Below are positions 51,408-60,216 of a stretch of 64,000 bases of DNA, piece after piece. The stretch is from UBA3855 sp964472035 (lineage in GTDB: Bacteria > Bacillota > Clostridia > Oscillospirales > Ruminococcaceae). Within the stretch, counting starts at the first letter, position 1; the number at the start of each line of letters is the position of its first letter. The DNA lies in the NCBI GenBank assembly GCA_964472035.1, contig CAYYIT010000001.1, positions 82,992-146,991 on the forward strand, in the 5' to 3' direction. The notes beneath the pieces are model-generated. The model had not been told where the DNA came from and searched no databases. It saw only the letters and a list, made by a program, of their open reading frames with translations. Made by a program: the position numbers and the translations under genes.

Positions 51408-51887
51408 TTAATCAAAATCATAGTACAGCTTGACAAATGCCAGTGCTGCAAAGGGAAGGGTATGCTCCGCCGTTTCTGTACGGACGGTGACCGTGTCCTT
51501 ATCCCAGGCGGTCAGTACGCCGATCAGCTCGCGGCTGCCATCCTCAAAGGGACGGATGCCTCTGACGCGCACCTCGCTGTCGAGACATGCGTCAAAATGG
51601 CTTTCACGGCAGAGATCGCGTTCCAGTCCTGCGGAACTGATCTCCAGAATGTAGCTCTGGGAAATGGGATCCTCCTCATCGAGCATATCACTGATGGGAG
51701 TGGTGACCTTTTCGCAGTCCGTGATGCCGATGGTGCGCTCCTCATGATCGATGAACACACGCAGGTACCAGGATGCACCCTCCTTCTCAAAGCGGATATC
51801 CCATACGATGTAGCCAAGCCCCGTAACGATCGGTGCTGCCAGCTCGTAGATCCGCTGCTCGGTGTTGCCGAATTTCTTCAGTTTCAT
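51408..51887 (-). CDS. rimP: Ribosome maturation factor RimP
   Basis: This 159-residue protein is needed for 30S assembly. Visible blocks are VTGLGYIVWDIRFEKEG, YLRVFIDHEERTIGITDCEK (in part), SQSYILEISSAGLERDL and the C-terminal SH3-like region ending AALAFVKLYYDFD. These are the standard RimP family signatures. The ATG at 51887 follows GGAAGG by about 8 bases; the frame extends back to 52148 without start signals and through the promoter. It is the first gene of the rimP-nusA-infB operon. Confidence 0.95.
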   Translation of the reverse strand: MKLKKFGNTEQRIYELAAPIVTGLGYIVWDIRFEKEGASWYLRVFIDHEERTIGITDCEKVTTPISDMLDEEDPISQSYILEISSAGLERDLCRESHFDACLDSEVRVRGIRPFEDGSRELIGVLTAWDKDTVTVRTETAEHTLPFAALAFVKLYYDFD

Positions 51888-51980
51888 AGTCTTGCCTTCC
51901 GCCGGAGGCGGAAACTCTCCTTTCCTCACTTCTTCATCGAACAGATTTCCATATTCTGGAAAGCCATTCCAGACAAAACG

Positions 51981-52005
51981 AAAGACCGGAAGGCTTCCGG
52001 TCTTT
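51981..52005 (-). promoter_or_regulatory. Perfect leader hairpin in the rimP-nusA-infB operon
   Basis: AAAGACCGGAAG (51981-51992) and CTTCCGGTCTTT (51994-52005) form a perfect 12-base stem between the promoter and rimP. On the transcript it is followed by CGTTTTGTCT, a weak U-run. It could be an intrinsic attenuator or a protein-binding leader structure controlling this operon, for example by NusA itself; in principle it may also end the DUF1015 transcript. Confidence 0.65.
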
Positions 52006-52028
52006 GACTTTATCATGATGTTACTACT

Positions 52029-52057
52029 ATTATAGCACATCCCGTCCCGGAAATCAA
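52029..52057 (-). promoter_or_regulatory. Promoter of the rimP-nusA-infB operon
   Basis: On the minus strand TTGATT (52057-52052) and TATAAT (52034-52029) are 17 bases apart. It gives a leader of about 135 bases to rimP. Confidence 0.8.
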
Positions 52058-52101
52058 GCCTTTTTTCAAAAAATATCAGGATTTTTTCAAAAAATCTGCC
52101 G

Positions 52102-53340
52102 TTACCGGATGTTTCTGCATTCCATATAGTAGCGTTTGTCCACCGCATGGCCCATGGAGAAGGTTTTTCTGGGCAGCGCGCCGTCCTTCTGGACGCTCGG
52201 GAACAGAAGGCTCTTGTGCAGATCGGGCAGCAGGAAGCCGATGCTGTCGGAAGCCTGTGCCAGACGTTCTACGGTCTCTGTGCCGTGAATATAGTCGATT
52301 TTGCCATCATTTGCCATAAAATAGGCATCAAGGGCATTCTGAAGGCTGCCCACTGCGAGATTGCTGGTGGGCTTGTGGATATAGAGGGTCTCCTTCATAT
52401 CGCCCTGCACGATGGTGACGGGCTGATCGGAGGGTTCAATGGACAGTTCAAGGATTCTTGTCAGTGCGACCATCAGACGATCGGGATCGGTCTGGGTAAC
52501 GATACGATGGATCGCCTCAAACTCGAGGGCATCGCTGTGGAGATTCACGACCTCCACGAGGGCATATCTTGCCGGATGGTCGTAGAAATCCTGATCGGGA
52601 TGGGCTGTCTTGAGCGCCTCATAGCATGCCTTTGCGGTGGCGAGGGAGTGGTTGCCGTCGCCGACTGCGAACTGCAGCTGACGGTTCTCCTCACGTTCGA
52701 GAAGTGCAGTCAGCGCGGTCTGGAATGCCTCCTGCTGCGCACCCTCCATCAGATAGCCAGCAATGCTGCCGCCGCCGCACATCAGTTCAGTATCGTACAG
52801 GCACTGCATATCCGCCTTCGCAGCAGTGCAGGTACCGATGGCGGTATCCTCCGGATCGTCGATCAGGATCATGATATGGGGGGACTCCAGCGGTGCTTTG
52901 GCACGGACACGCATTCTGGGAGGGATGCGCTCAAGTACTGTTGCCTCTGTCGCGCGGACGGGGGACGTACTGCCGACGTTGTAGTCATACGCTTCGAGAT
53001 CGATCTTGCCGATGACGCCGGTGCGCAGAATGCCGTTGCCCTGCACACGCTCCACATAGATCATGGCATTCTCATAAGTGCGGAACAGATCCTGCTTCAG
53101 ATAGGACTGCATACGGTCATGGATCGCATGGATACGCTCCTTGACATCGGGTTCCTCAAGGTAGATTTCAGGGAGAATGAGACCCAGCGTGGACGGCGCT
53201 TCGCCGACCTGCTCCGTAACCTTTTCCCAATAAGAGGGATCTCCCGTGAACTGGTCACAGGCAATGACACTCCAGGTATTGGCATCAATCGCAGAGAAAT
53301 CCGGCAGAAGAATTTCGGCAGCGGTAAAGAGATTCTGCAT
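52102..53340 (-). CDS. DUF1015-family protein
   Basis: This 412-residue protein matches the DUF1015 family, whose function is unsettled. Blocks include IDANTWSVIACDQFTGDPSYW near the start (in part), VGDGNHSLATAKACYE in the middle and YIHGTETVERLAQASDSIGF towards the end. Family members occur in clostridia, often beside serine or D-3-phosphoglycerate dehydrogenase genes; no such gene is present here. AAAGGTG lies before the ATG. It is a single gene with its own promoter; a separate promoter for rimP follows. Confidence 0.9.
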   Translation of the reverse strand: MQNLFTAAEILLPDFSAIDANTWSVIACDQFTGDPSYWEKVTEQVGEAPSTLGLILPEIYLEEPDVKERIHAIHDRMQSYLKQDLFRTYENAMIYVERVQGNGILRTGVIGKIDLEAYDYNVGSTSPVRATEATVLERIPPRMRVRAKAPLESPHIMILIDDPEDTAIGTCTAAKADMQCLYDTELMCGGGSIAGYLMEGAQQEAFQTALTALLEREENRQLQFAVGDGNHSLATAKACYEALKTAHPDQDFYDHPARYALVEVVNLHSDALEFEAIHRIVTQTDPDRLMVALTRILELSIEPSDQPVTIVQGDMKETLYIHKPTSNLAVGSLQNALDAYFMANDGKIDYIHGTETVERLAQASDSIGFLLPDLHKSLLFPSVQKDGALPRKTFSMGHAVDKRYYMECRNIR

Positions 53341-53405
53341 GGCTTCGACACACCTTTCGCTTGATTTGCTGCATCTGCAGCTTGCATATGTGCATATTTA
53401 TTTAC

Positions 53406-53434
53406 AGTATAGCACATTTTCCTGCAATTGTCAA
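53406..53434 (-). promoter_or_regulatory. Promoter for the DUF1015 gene
   Basis: On the minus strand TTGACA (53434-53429) and TATACT (53411-53406) are 17 bases apart, about 65 bases before the ATG. The 359-base divergent gap 53341-53699 also holds the plus-strand promoter at 53533-53562. Confidence 0.85.
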
Positions 53435-53512
53435 TCGGAGAAATAGAAAATAATACCATATTCCGCCCGTTTTTACCACGAACGATGTCGAAACACTCCA
53501 GCAATTGTTATT

Positions 53513-53562
53513 GAAATGTAACCGGTTGGTTATTTACATTTCATATGGGAATATGTTATACT
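53513..53562 (+). promoter_or_regulatory. Promoter with an overlapping inverted repeat upstream of the L,D-transpeptidase gene
   Basis: GAAATGTAA (53513-53521) and TTACATTTC (53534-53542) form a perfect 9-base inverted repeat with a 12-base spacer that holds AACCGGTT. The right arm overlaps a TTTACA -35 (53533-53538), and TATACT at 53557-53562 is the -10, 18 bases on. The geometry (30 bases, two-fold symmetric, over the -35) fits an operator for a dimeric regulator. The leader to the gene is about 130 bases. Confidence 0.6.
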
Positions 53563-53699
53563 ATATTACAATGGATTGTATTGTGATGTCGTGCGTCATT
53601 GCGCCGGCATCGGGGGAAGAAGGTATGCGGTTCCGGTTCCGGCTCGCAGCGCACCTTGGAACAAACAATTCCGATCATGCGTAGAAAGGACTGAATATC

Positions 53700-56003
53700 T
53701 TGCGAGACACCAATGAACTGAAACCTGAGAACGAAACAAACATGGTTCCTGCTTCATTTGATGATACCGAGGAAACTGCCGCAGCACCTGCAGAGGTGAC
53801 CGCTGATCCGGCGGAGGAGGCAGCCGCACCCGATCTTGCGGAACCGCCGACACTCCGTGCAGAAGGCACTGCTGAAACGGATGAGGAGGCAAAGCCCGAG
53901 GAAACACCCAAGGCCTCCGGATTCCGCCCTGCCAAGATGCAGGCGGACGAACTGGACGTCTCTGTAGAGGAGAAGCCCTCCGCTGCAATACAGGAGGACG
54001 AGGCTGCCCATGCGGAAAAGCTTGCGCAGATCCGCGAGGCGCTCTCCATGGTGAATCCCAGAACGGAGGAACCTGCGCCGAAGACAAAGCCCGGTGTGAT
54101 CCCGCCCCTGCGTAAAAAAGGTACCAAGGGCAATACGCTCAAGCGCGCAACAATGGACACGGCGACCGTTGCTCCCAAAGCACCGGCGAAGCCTGCTGCA
54201 CCTGCAAAGACGGCAGCGCCGCTGCCGCCCCTTCGCAAAAAGGATGCGCCTGCACCGTTACATACTGCTCCTGCCGCAAAACCCGCTGCAAAGCCTGCTG
54301 CTCCGGCACCGAAGCCTTTGGCGCCGCTCAAGCGCGCTGCGGTACCGCCGAAGCCCGCAGCTCCGGCAGCTCCGGTGAAGCCTGCCGCTCCGAGGCCGGC
54401 TGCCAAACCGCTCGCACCGCTTAAGCGTGCCGGAACGCCCGGAACCGCCGCAGCGGCTGCGACCGCAACGCTTCCGATGGCACGTCCGGCCGCACCGGCA
54501 AAGCCCGCAGCTCCGGCAAAGCCTGCCGCACCCGTAAAACCTGCTGCACCGGCAAAGCCTGCCGCACCCGCGGTCAAGAAGGAAACCGCAGTAACCGCAG
54601 AGAAGCCGAAGCTTTCCGTCGGCAAGATCTGCGCGATCTTTGGCGGTGCTGCCGCTGTCGCACTGGCAGCTGCCTATGTGATCGTTGCGCTCACCTACCA
54701 GAAGACCTTCCTGCCCAACACCAAGATCAACGGCATCAACGTCAGCAATATGACTCGCGAGGAAGCGGAAACCGCCCTTCTCGCCACCAAGCCTGCCAAG
54801 GATCTTGTCTTCGTCAAGGCGGACGGCGAACAGGTCGTGTTCACGCCGGATTCCTATAAGGCAAGCTATTCCCTGCCGGAAAACGCGCTCGACGGCGCAT
54901 TCGGTGAAAACCGCTGGCTGTGGATCAAAAAGCTTTTCTCTCCGACAGAATATACCACGGATTTCGTGTTCAATTATTCCCAGGAACAGCTGCGCACCGG
55001 CATCCTCCGCTATGAATGGGGCAGCGAGACCTCGCAGGATGCCTATATTACCATGGGTACTGACGGCTACTATGAAATCGTACCGGAGACCATGGGTGAC
55101 AAATTCGACGAGGCAGTTCTGACCTCCTACGTCAATGAACAGCTCGCAGGTGAAGTATTCACCATCCAGATGCTGGATTCCGGCTGCTACGACGGCTATG
55201 AGGCCGACGTGATCAGCTCCGATCTGACCGAGACGCTCGAGCAGTGCAACCGCTTTGCGTCCTGCAGCATCACCTTTGATTTTTCCGACCGCACCAAGGT
55301 CGTGACCGGACAGATGATCGCCGATTGGGTCTCCGTCAAGAGCGACGGCAGCTACGCCTTCAATACCGAAAGCATCGGTGAATTTGTTGCCGAAATGGCA
55401 AATGAAACCGACACCTACGGAAAATCCCGCACCTTCCACGCCACACTGGACGGCACGATCACTGTTCCGTGGACGGATCTGAGTATGTACGGCTGGCAGA
55501 TCAACCAGTCCGCAACTGTCGAGCAGATCGTCGAGCTGATCGAAGCCGGCGAGGCCGTAACAGTGCAGCCGAAGTACACCGACTGGGGCTACGGCTACTG
55601 CCGCGAGGAGGATGACATCGGTGACACCTACATCGAGGTGGATATCTCCGCGCAGCATGTTTGGTACTATGTGGACGGCGCCCTGTCAATGGATTCCGAC
55701 TGCGTGACCGGTACCGAGACCGATCCCAGCCGCATCACCCCCCGCGGCATCTTTGAGATCTGGTCGCATGAAAGTCCGAGAAAGCTCGGTACCTACGCCG
55801 TGCAGGGCTACGAAACATGGGTCGATTACTGGATGCCCGTCAACTACGGCGGCATCGGTCTGCATGACATGGGCCGCAGCGCGTTCGGCGGTGACATCTA
55901 TATGTACAGCGGTTCCCACGGCTGCATCAACCTTCCGCACAGCTTCGCAGAATCACTGTTCTATGCAACGGAAAATGGGATCCCCGTTATTATTCACGAC
56001 TAA
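53700..56003 (+). CDS. L,D-transpeptidase with a long Ala/Pro/Lys-rich cytoplasmic tail
   Basis: This 767-residue single-span membrane protein has an N-terminal 310 residues that are acidic at first, then rich in Ala, Pro and Lys with repeats such as APAKPAAPAKPAAPVKP. A membrane segment follows (about 318-340, ICAIFGGAAAVALAAAYVI), then a peptidoglycan-binding-4-like domain (about 350-590), and a YkuD catalytic domain at the end with GIGLHDMGRSAFGG and SGSHGCINLPHS, Cys742 being the nucleophile. It should form 3-3 cross-links in peptidoglycan or attach proteins to it outside the cell. AAAGGA lies about 10 bases before the TTG at 53700; an ATG (53742, MVPASFDD) lacks a good site. Confidence 0.9.
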   Translation: MRDTNELKPENETNMVPASFDDTEETAAAPAEVTADPAEEAAAPDLAEPPTLRAEGTAETDEEAKPEETPKASGFRPAKMQADELDVSVEEKPSAAIQEDEAAHAEKLAQIREALSMVNPRTEEPAPKTKPGVIPPLRKKGTKGNTLKRATMDTATVAPKAPAKPAAPAKTAAPLPPLRKKDAPAPLHTAPAAKPAAKPAAPAPKPLAPLKRAAVPPKPAAPAAPVKPAAPRPAAKPLAPLKRAGTPGTAAAAATATLPMARPAAPAKPAAPAKPAAPVKPAAPAKPAAPAVKKETAVTAEKPKLSVGKICAIFGGAAAVALAAAYVIVALTYQKTFLPNTKINGINVSNMTREEAETALLATKPAKDLVFVKADGEQVVFTPDSYKASYSLPENALDGAFGENRWLWIKKLFSPTEYTTDFVFNYSQEQLRTGILRYEWGSETSQDAYITMGTDGYYEIVPETMGDKFDEAVLTSYVNEQLAGEVFTIQMLDSGCYDGYEADVISSDLTETLEQCNRFASCSITFDFSDRTKVVTGQMIADWVSVKSDGSYAFNTESIGEFVAEMANETDTYGKSRTFHATLDGTITVPWTDLSMYGWQINQSATVEQIVELIEAGEAVTVQPKYTDWGYGYCREEDDIGDTYIEVDISAQHVWYYVDGALSMDSDCVTGTETDPSRITPRGIFEIWSHESPRKLGTYAVQGYETWVDYWMPVNYGGIGLHDMGRSAFGGDIYMYSGSHGCINLPHSFAESLFYATENGIPVIIHD

Positions 56004-56022
56004 CAGCACAGAAAACTACCGG

Positions 56023-56049
56023 AACGGAGGCCCTTTCAGGGTCTCCGTT
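56023..56049 (+). terminator. Weak terminator after the L,D-transpeptidase gene
   Basis: AACGGAG (56023-56029) pairs with CTCCGTT (56043-56049), with inner CCT/AGG pairing; only a short T-run follows. It may allow read-through into the membrane protein gene. Confidence 0.45.
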
Positions 56050-56078
56050 TGTGCATTTATCAGAAAGGATGATGGCAT

Positions 56079-58850
56079 ATGAGCGTATTATCCCTGCTGT
56101 TTTTGGCAGCTATCGTACTGATCGTCATGCAGTCGCACCGCTCCGGAAAACAGCCGCCCGGCAATCCGCAGCAGCCGCCTGCACAGAGTTTTATCCCGAA
56201 ACAGGTGGATACCTCCCAACCAGCGGAGCCTCCCCGTGATGCCGCACCGCAGAATCCCTATGAGGCACTCTATCCGCCGCGGACACCGGCACCGCAGATT
56301 CCGGCACCGCCGCCCCCTCCGCCGAAGCCCTTTTCTCCCCTGCCGCTTCTCCTGTTTGCAGGCGTTGCCTTCCTGTTCCTGGGCGGCATCATTTTCCTGA
56401 CGGACACCTGGGAGATGCTCAGTGATCCGGTGCGTGCGCTGGCACTGCTCTCGGCAAGCGGCGTCGCTTTCGGCATGCACCTGCTGTCCGACCGGGTGCT
56501 GAAGCTCCAGAAAACGGGACTTGCGTTCTATACCCTCGGCAGCATCTTCCTTCCGATGGCGATCGGTGCCATCGGTGTCTTCGGACTGTTCGGCGAATGG
56601 TTCTCCATCAACGGCGACGGCGTTCTGATCATGGTGGCCACGATCTTCCTGAGCAGCAGCATCGCCGCATTTGCTGGACTTCGACCCTATCGCAATGCCG
56701 TGCTTGCCGGTCTCGGCATCGTCTCCGCCGCGATGGCATGGTACAATCTCGCTTTGTTCGTCTGCACCACCGATACCTTGAAGATGGTGCTTCCCACAGC
56801 CACAAGATTCACCCTGTTTGCCGCAGCACTTGCGCTCTCCTCGCTCATGCTTTCCGCAGGAGGACGGCTGCTGCGCACACAGGATTCCCCGATCGCGCGG
56901 GCACTGCCGGGCAGCACCCACATCGTGCTGCTGATCCATACGCTGACGGCACTCTTCCTGCTGCCGGAAAGCACCGCTGCGCCGCTGCTTCTCAGCTTGA
57001 CGCTGATGGTACTCTATCTGGATCCGCAGTACATCCGCCACGGCAGCCACCGCGGTGTGATCGGCTTTCTCATCTGCAGTCTGATATTCTTCGGAAAGCT
57101 GAGCAGCATTGCACCGGACGATATCGCGAGCGGTTTTTCCGAGTACCTCTTCACCGTCAACAGCACCGCCATGCTGCTCATCTGCATCGGTCTGATCCCG
57201 CAGCTGCATGCGGTCACGCGCGCCACATTTCCCGCGCTGGGATATACCGCTGCACTGTTCACTCTCCCGTCGCTGTTCATCTATCCCGATATCACGGCGG
57301 ATGCCTCGGCATTCCTCTACATCCCGATGTTCCTTGCGCTGTGCTGCTTCGGCAATACGCAAAGAAACCGCCTGTCCCGTGATGCCGCGGCACTTGCGGT
57401 GCTGACGCCGATGCTGTATTCCATGACGCTCGGCAGCGCGGATCTTTCCAGCCGTCTGCTGCTTTGCACCGTACTGCTGGGGATCGCCATGCTCATCGGC
57501 GTCTTCGCCCTCACGCGGAAACGCTGGAGCCTTGCACTTGCACTCTGCACCTGCGGTGCAGTCCTGATCACGCGGCTGCCCCATCCGGATCTCCTGCTCT
57601 CCTGGTACTGCACCGCTGCGTTTCTTGGCGGTGTGATCTATGCGCATCAGCATCGCCGCCCCCTTCTGGAACGCTGCTGTGCCTGGACAGGAACCGTCCA
57701 GCTCATGACTGCCTGCGGCGGTACGGCACTGCTGCAGCTGGATATCAGCAACGCCCAGTCAGTCGTATTCCTTGCGCTGCTGCTGGTGTATGTGACGGAA
57801 CGCTTTGCCTTCCGCGCGCATGAACGCAGTGCCGCATCCTGCAGCTTCTGCCTCTGCACCGCCGTCTACATGGCGCTGATGTCCTGCGACTCCGGCACGG
57901 GGCTGCCGTGGATCCTGCTGACCGTCCTTTGTCTGCTTGGCTTTTCCGCTGCTGCACTGCGGCAGAACGTCAATTTTCTGAGCATTCCGCTGTTTTTGAT
58001 CAGCTGTCTTATACTGGATGACCTGCTTGTGCTTCTGCCCATCGCCGGACAGACTGCCGGAGAAGTGCTGTTCTACCTCTGTATTCTGGCGGTATTCGTA
58101 CTGATGGGACGGCTTCTGCTGCCGCGGTTCTACACCACCGACAACCGGCTCACCCAGATCGACTGGGCACTGCTTGCAGCCGCCATTCCAGTCTGCCATA
58201 TTGCCTCTGCGATCGGATGGCATCCGCAGATCCTTACAGCTCTGCTGCTGGCAGCGTATTCCCTGCTCTTTATCGGAAGAATGCAGCACCGTTATCTTCC
58301 GGCTGCGATGGTGTCCCTGTTCCTCAGCATCGCATTGTTCCAGTGCCTTGCGGAGGATGTCCTGAACATCCGCACCGCCGTGAGCAGTCTTGCGCTTGCA
58401 ACACCCGGCACACTGCTCTTCCTGCTGCCGATCCATCTCTTCCTGCTCAGTCTGGTGTTCATCCTGCCGAAGCAGCACCGTGACTCCCTGCATGCCGCAT
58501 GGTTCCTTGCGTGCTGCCTGACCATGCTGTTCCTGCTGAGCGCGACGCTCTATTCCGGCATGACCTTCGACGCCATCATCACGGCATTGCTGAGTCTTTC
58601 CGTTCTGCTTGCCAGCATCGCCGCAAAGCGCATCCGCTGGTTTGCACTCGGATTCGGCGTGCTGCTCCTGATCACGCTGCGCATGACCTTCACCTACCGG
58701 CACTCCATCCACTGGGGCGTCTATCTCTTCCTGATCGGCGCAGTGCTGCTGCTGATCGCACTGCGGTATGAATACCGCAACCGCTGGAAAGCGGAGCATC
58801 CCAATGAGCCGATGAAGAAATTCCAGCTCTTCAAAGAGTGGAAATGGTAA
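56079..58850 (+). CDS. Large polytopic membrane protein of unknown function
   Basis: This 923-residue protein starts with one hydrophobic segment (LSLLFLAAIVLIVMQ), followed by a Pro-rich linker (about 20-88, with APPPPPPKPF). The rest has some 25 closely spaced membrane segments. The part near residue 95-130 (FAGVAFLFLGGIIFLTDTW) recalls the DUF2157/DUF2339 type of multi-span proteins, but the match is general. Charged residues are few and there is no transporter signature. AAAGGATG lies before the ATG. It follows the L,D-transpeptidase gene by 75 bases and ends at a clear terminator, so a role in the cell envelope is plausible. Confidence 0.75.
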   Translation: MSVLSLLFLAAIVLIVMQSHRSGKQPPGNPQQPPAQSFIPKQVDTSQPAEPPRDAAPQNPYEALYPPRTPAPQIPAPPPPPPKPFSPLPLLLFAGVAFLFLGGIIFLTDTWEMLSDPVRALALLSASGVAFGMHLLSDRVLKLQKTGLAFYTLGSIFLPMAIGAIGVFGLFGEWFSINGDGVLIMVATIFLSSSIAAFAGLRPYRNAVLAGLGIVSAAMAWYNLALFVCTTDTLKMVLPTATRFTLFAAALALSSLMLSAGGRLLRTQDSPIARALPGSTHIVLLIHTLTALFLLPESTAAPLLLSLTLMVLYLDPQYIRHGSHRGVIGFLICSLIFFGKLSSIAPDDIASGFSEYLFTVNSTAMLLICIGLIPQLHAVTRATFPALGYTAALFTLPSLFIYPDITADASAFLYIPMFLALCCFGNTQRNRLSRDAAALAVLTPMLYSMTLGSADLSSRLLLCTVLLGIAMLIGVFALTRKRWSLALALCTCGAVLITRLPHPDLLLSWYCTAAFLGGVIYAHQHRRPLLERCCAWTGTVQLMTACGGTALLQLDISNAQSVVFLALLLVYVTERFAFRAHERSAASCSFCLCTAVYMALMSCDSGTGLPWILLTVLCLLGFSAAALRQNVNFLSIPLFLISCLILDDLLVLLPIAGQTAGEVLFYLCILAVFVLMGRLLLPRFYTTDNRLTQIDWALLAAAIPVCHIASAIGWHPQILTALLLAAYSLLFIGRMQHRYLPAAMVSLFLSIALFQCLAEDVLNIRTAVSSLALATPGTLLFLLPIHLFLLSLVFILPKQHRDSLHAAWFLACCLTMLFLLSATLYSGMTFDAIITALLSLSVLLASIAAKRIRWFALGFGVLLLITLRMTFTYRHSIHWGVYLFLIGAVLLLIALRYEYRNRWKAEHPNEPMKKFQLFKEWKW

Positions 58851-58858
58851 ATCCCAAT

Positions 58859-58891
58859 CCTCCTCTGCCACATGCGCAGGGGAGGTTTTTT
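58859..58891 (+). terminator. Terminator after the large membrane protein gene
   Basis: CCTCCTCTGC (58859-58868) pairs with GCAGGGGAGG (58876-58885), with one G-T wobble, followed by six Ts. Confidence 0.85.
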
Positions 58892-58912
58892 GCATCAAAT
58901 TGCACAACTTGC

Positions 58913-58941
58913 TTGACATTTTCCACAAAATATTCTATAAT
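58913..58941 (+). promoter_or_regulatory. Consensus promoter for the Nudix-HAD gene
   Basis: TTGACA (58913-58918) and TATAAT (58936-58941) are 17 bases apart, 60 bases before the ATG. Both boxes are perfect. Confidence 0.9.
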
Positions 58942-59001
58942 AAAGAGTGAACGAATTGTGCAGAGACAAGAAATCCCTGCACCAGAAAAGGAGTACGGTA
59001 C

Positions 59002-60204
59002 ATGCCGGAATTATTGGATCTCTATGACATCCACCGCAGGCGCACCGGACGCACCATCGAGCGCGGCATGCCGCGCAAGCCGGATGAATTCGTGCTGGTC
59101 GTGCATCTGCTGGTATTCGATACAAAGGGGCGTTTTCTGACACAGAAGCGCACTGCCGACCGTGCCGCATGGCCGGAGATGTGGGATGTATCCCTTGGCG
59201 GACATGCCCAGGCCGGCGATTCGAGCGCCGAAGCCGTCGCACGCGAAGCCCTTGAGGAGCTTGGACTGGCGCTGGACTTCACCGATACCGCGCCGGTCTT
59301 TTCCTGCCGTATGGGCAATGTCCATGACGACTACTGGATGGCGCAGGTGGACTCCGACCGGATCACACTGCGTCCGCAGCCGGAGGAAGTCGCCGAACTG
59401 CGCTGGGTCACCCGAGAGGAATGGGCACAGCTGCTCGCGACGCATCAGGTCATCCCCTACACCTTCTCGCCCGTGCTGTTCGATCTGTATGACCAGCATT
59501 TCCCCGGATTTCGGCTGTTCCCGATGGGGGATCCTGCTGTGATCCGCGGTGCCGTCTTTGACATGGACGGCCTGCTGCTCGATACGGAACGCGTTGTCGG
59601 CGAAGCCTGGGATGAGGCCGCAAGGCGCACCGGCTTTACCGATGTGGAATATGCCAAGCGCTCCTGCCTTGGCATGAACGAAGCAAGCACCAGAGCGTTT
59701 TTCATGCGCACCTATGGGGAAAGCTTCGACTACGATACCTTCCGCACGCTGACGCGGAAGCTCGCACACGAGGTGCTGGACGTCCATGTTCCCGTCAAGG
59801 AAGGCGCTGCACAGCTGCTTGCAAGCCTGCAAAAACGCGGCATTGCTCTTGCCGTGGCAAGCTCCACGCGTGAGGTGACCGTCCGCGACCAGCTTGGACG
59901 TGCCGGACTTCTCCCGTATTTTTCCGCTGTCATCACCGGAGATATGGTGACGCAGGGCAAGCCCCATCCCGAGATTTTCAGCAAGGCATGCGATGCGCTC
60001 GGACTTCCGCCGGAGCAGTGCCTTGCCTTTGAGGATTCCGTCAACGGGATCCGCAGTGCATTCCGTGCAGGAATGTACCCCGTCCATGTTCCGGATCTGG
60101 TTCCCGGCAACGCCGAAACCAGAACGCTTACCTGGAAAACATTTTCTTCCCTGACAGAAGCCGAAGCCGCCCTGCTGCCGCTGCTCTGCCAGGATCAGAT
60201 ATAA
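59002..60204 (+). CDS. Nudix hydrolase fused to HAD phosphatase
   Basis: This 400-residue fusion has an N-terminal Nudix domain (about 1-170) of the isopentenyl-diphosphate isomerase-like group, with RGMPRKPDEFVLVVHLL and the Nudix box GHAQAGDSSAEAVAREALEELG. In that box Asp replaces the first Glu, while the REXXEE core is intact. Residues about 180-395 form a beta-phosphoglucomutase-like HAD domain with GAVFDMDGLLLDTE, VASSTREVT, TQGKPHPEIF and AFEDSVNGIRSA. Together they may hydrolyse a nucleoside diphosphate compound and then its phosphate. The pairing occurs in other Clostridia. AAAAGGAG precedes the ATG. Confidence 0.9.
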   Translation: MPELLDLYDIHRRRTGRTIERGMPRKPDEFVLVVHLLVFDTKGRFLTQKRTADRAAWPEMWDVSLGGHAQAGDSSAEAVAREALEELGLALDFTDTAPVFSCRMGNVHDDYWMAQVDSDRITLRPQPEEVAELRWVTREEWAQLLATHQVIPYTFSPVLFDLYDQHFPGFRLFPMGDPAVIRGAVFDMDGLLLDTERVVGEAWDEAARRTGFTDVEYAKRSCLGMNEASTRAFFMRTYGESFDYDTFRTLTRKLAHEVLDVHVPVKEGAAQLLASLQKRGIALAVASSTREVTVRDQLGRAGLLPYFSAVITGDMVTQGKPHPEIFSKACDALGLPPEQCLAFEDSVNGIRSAFRAGMYPVHVPDLVPGNAETRTLTWKTFSSLTEAEAALLPLLCQDQI

Positions 60205-60216
60205 GGAGGAATCACT

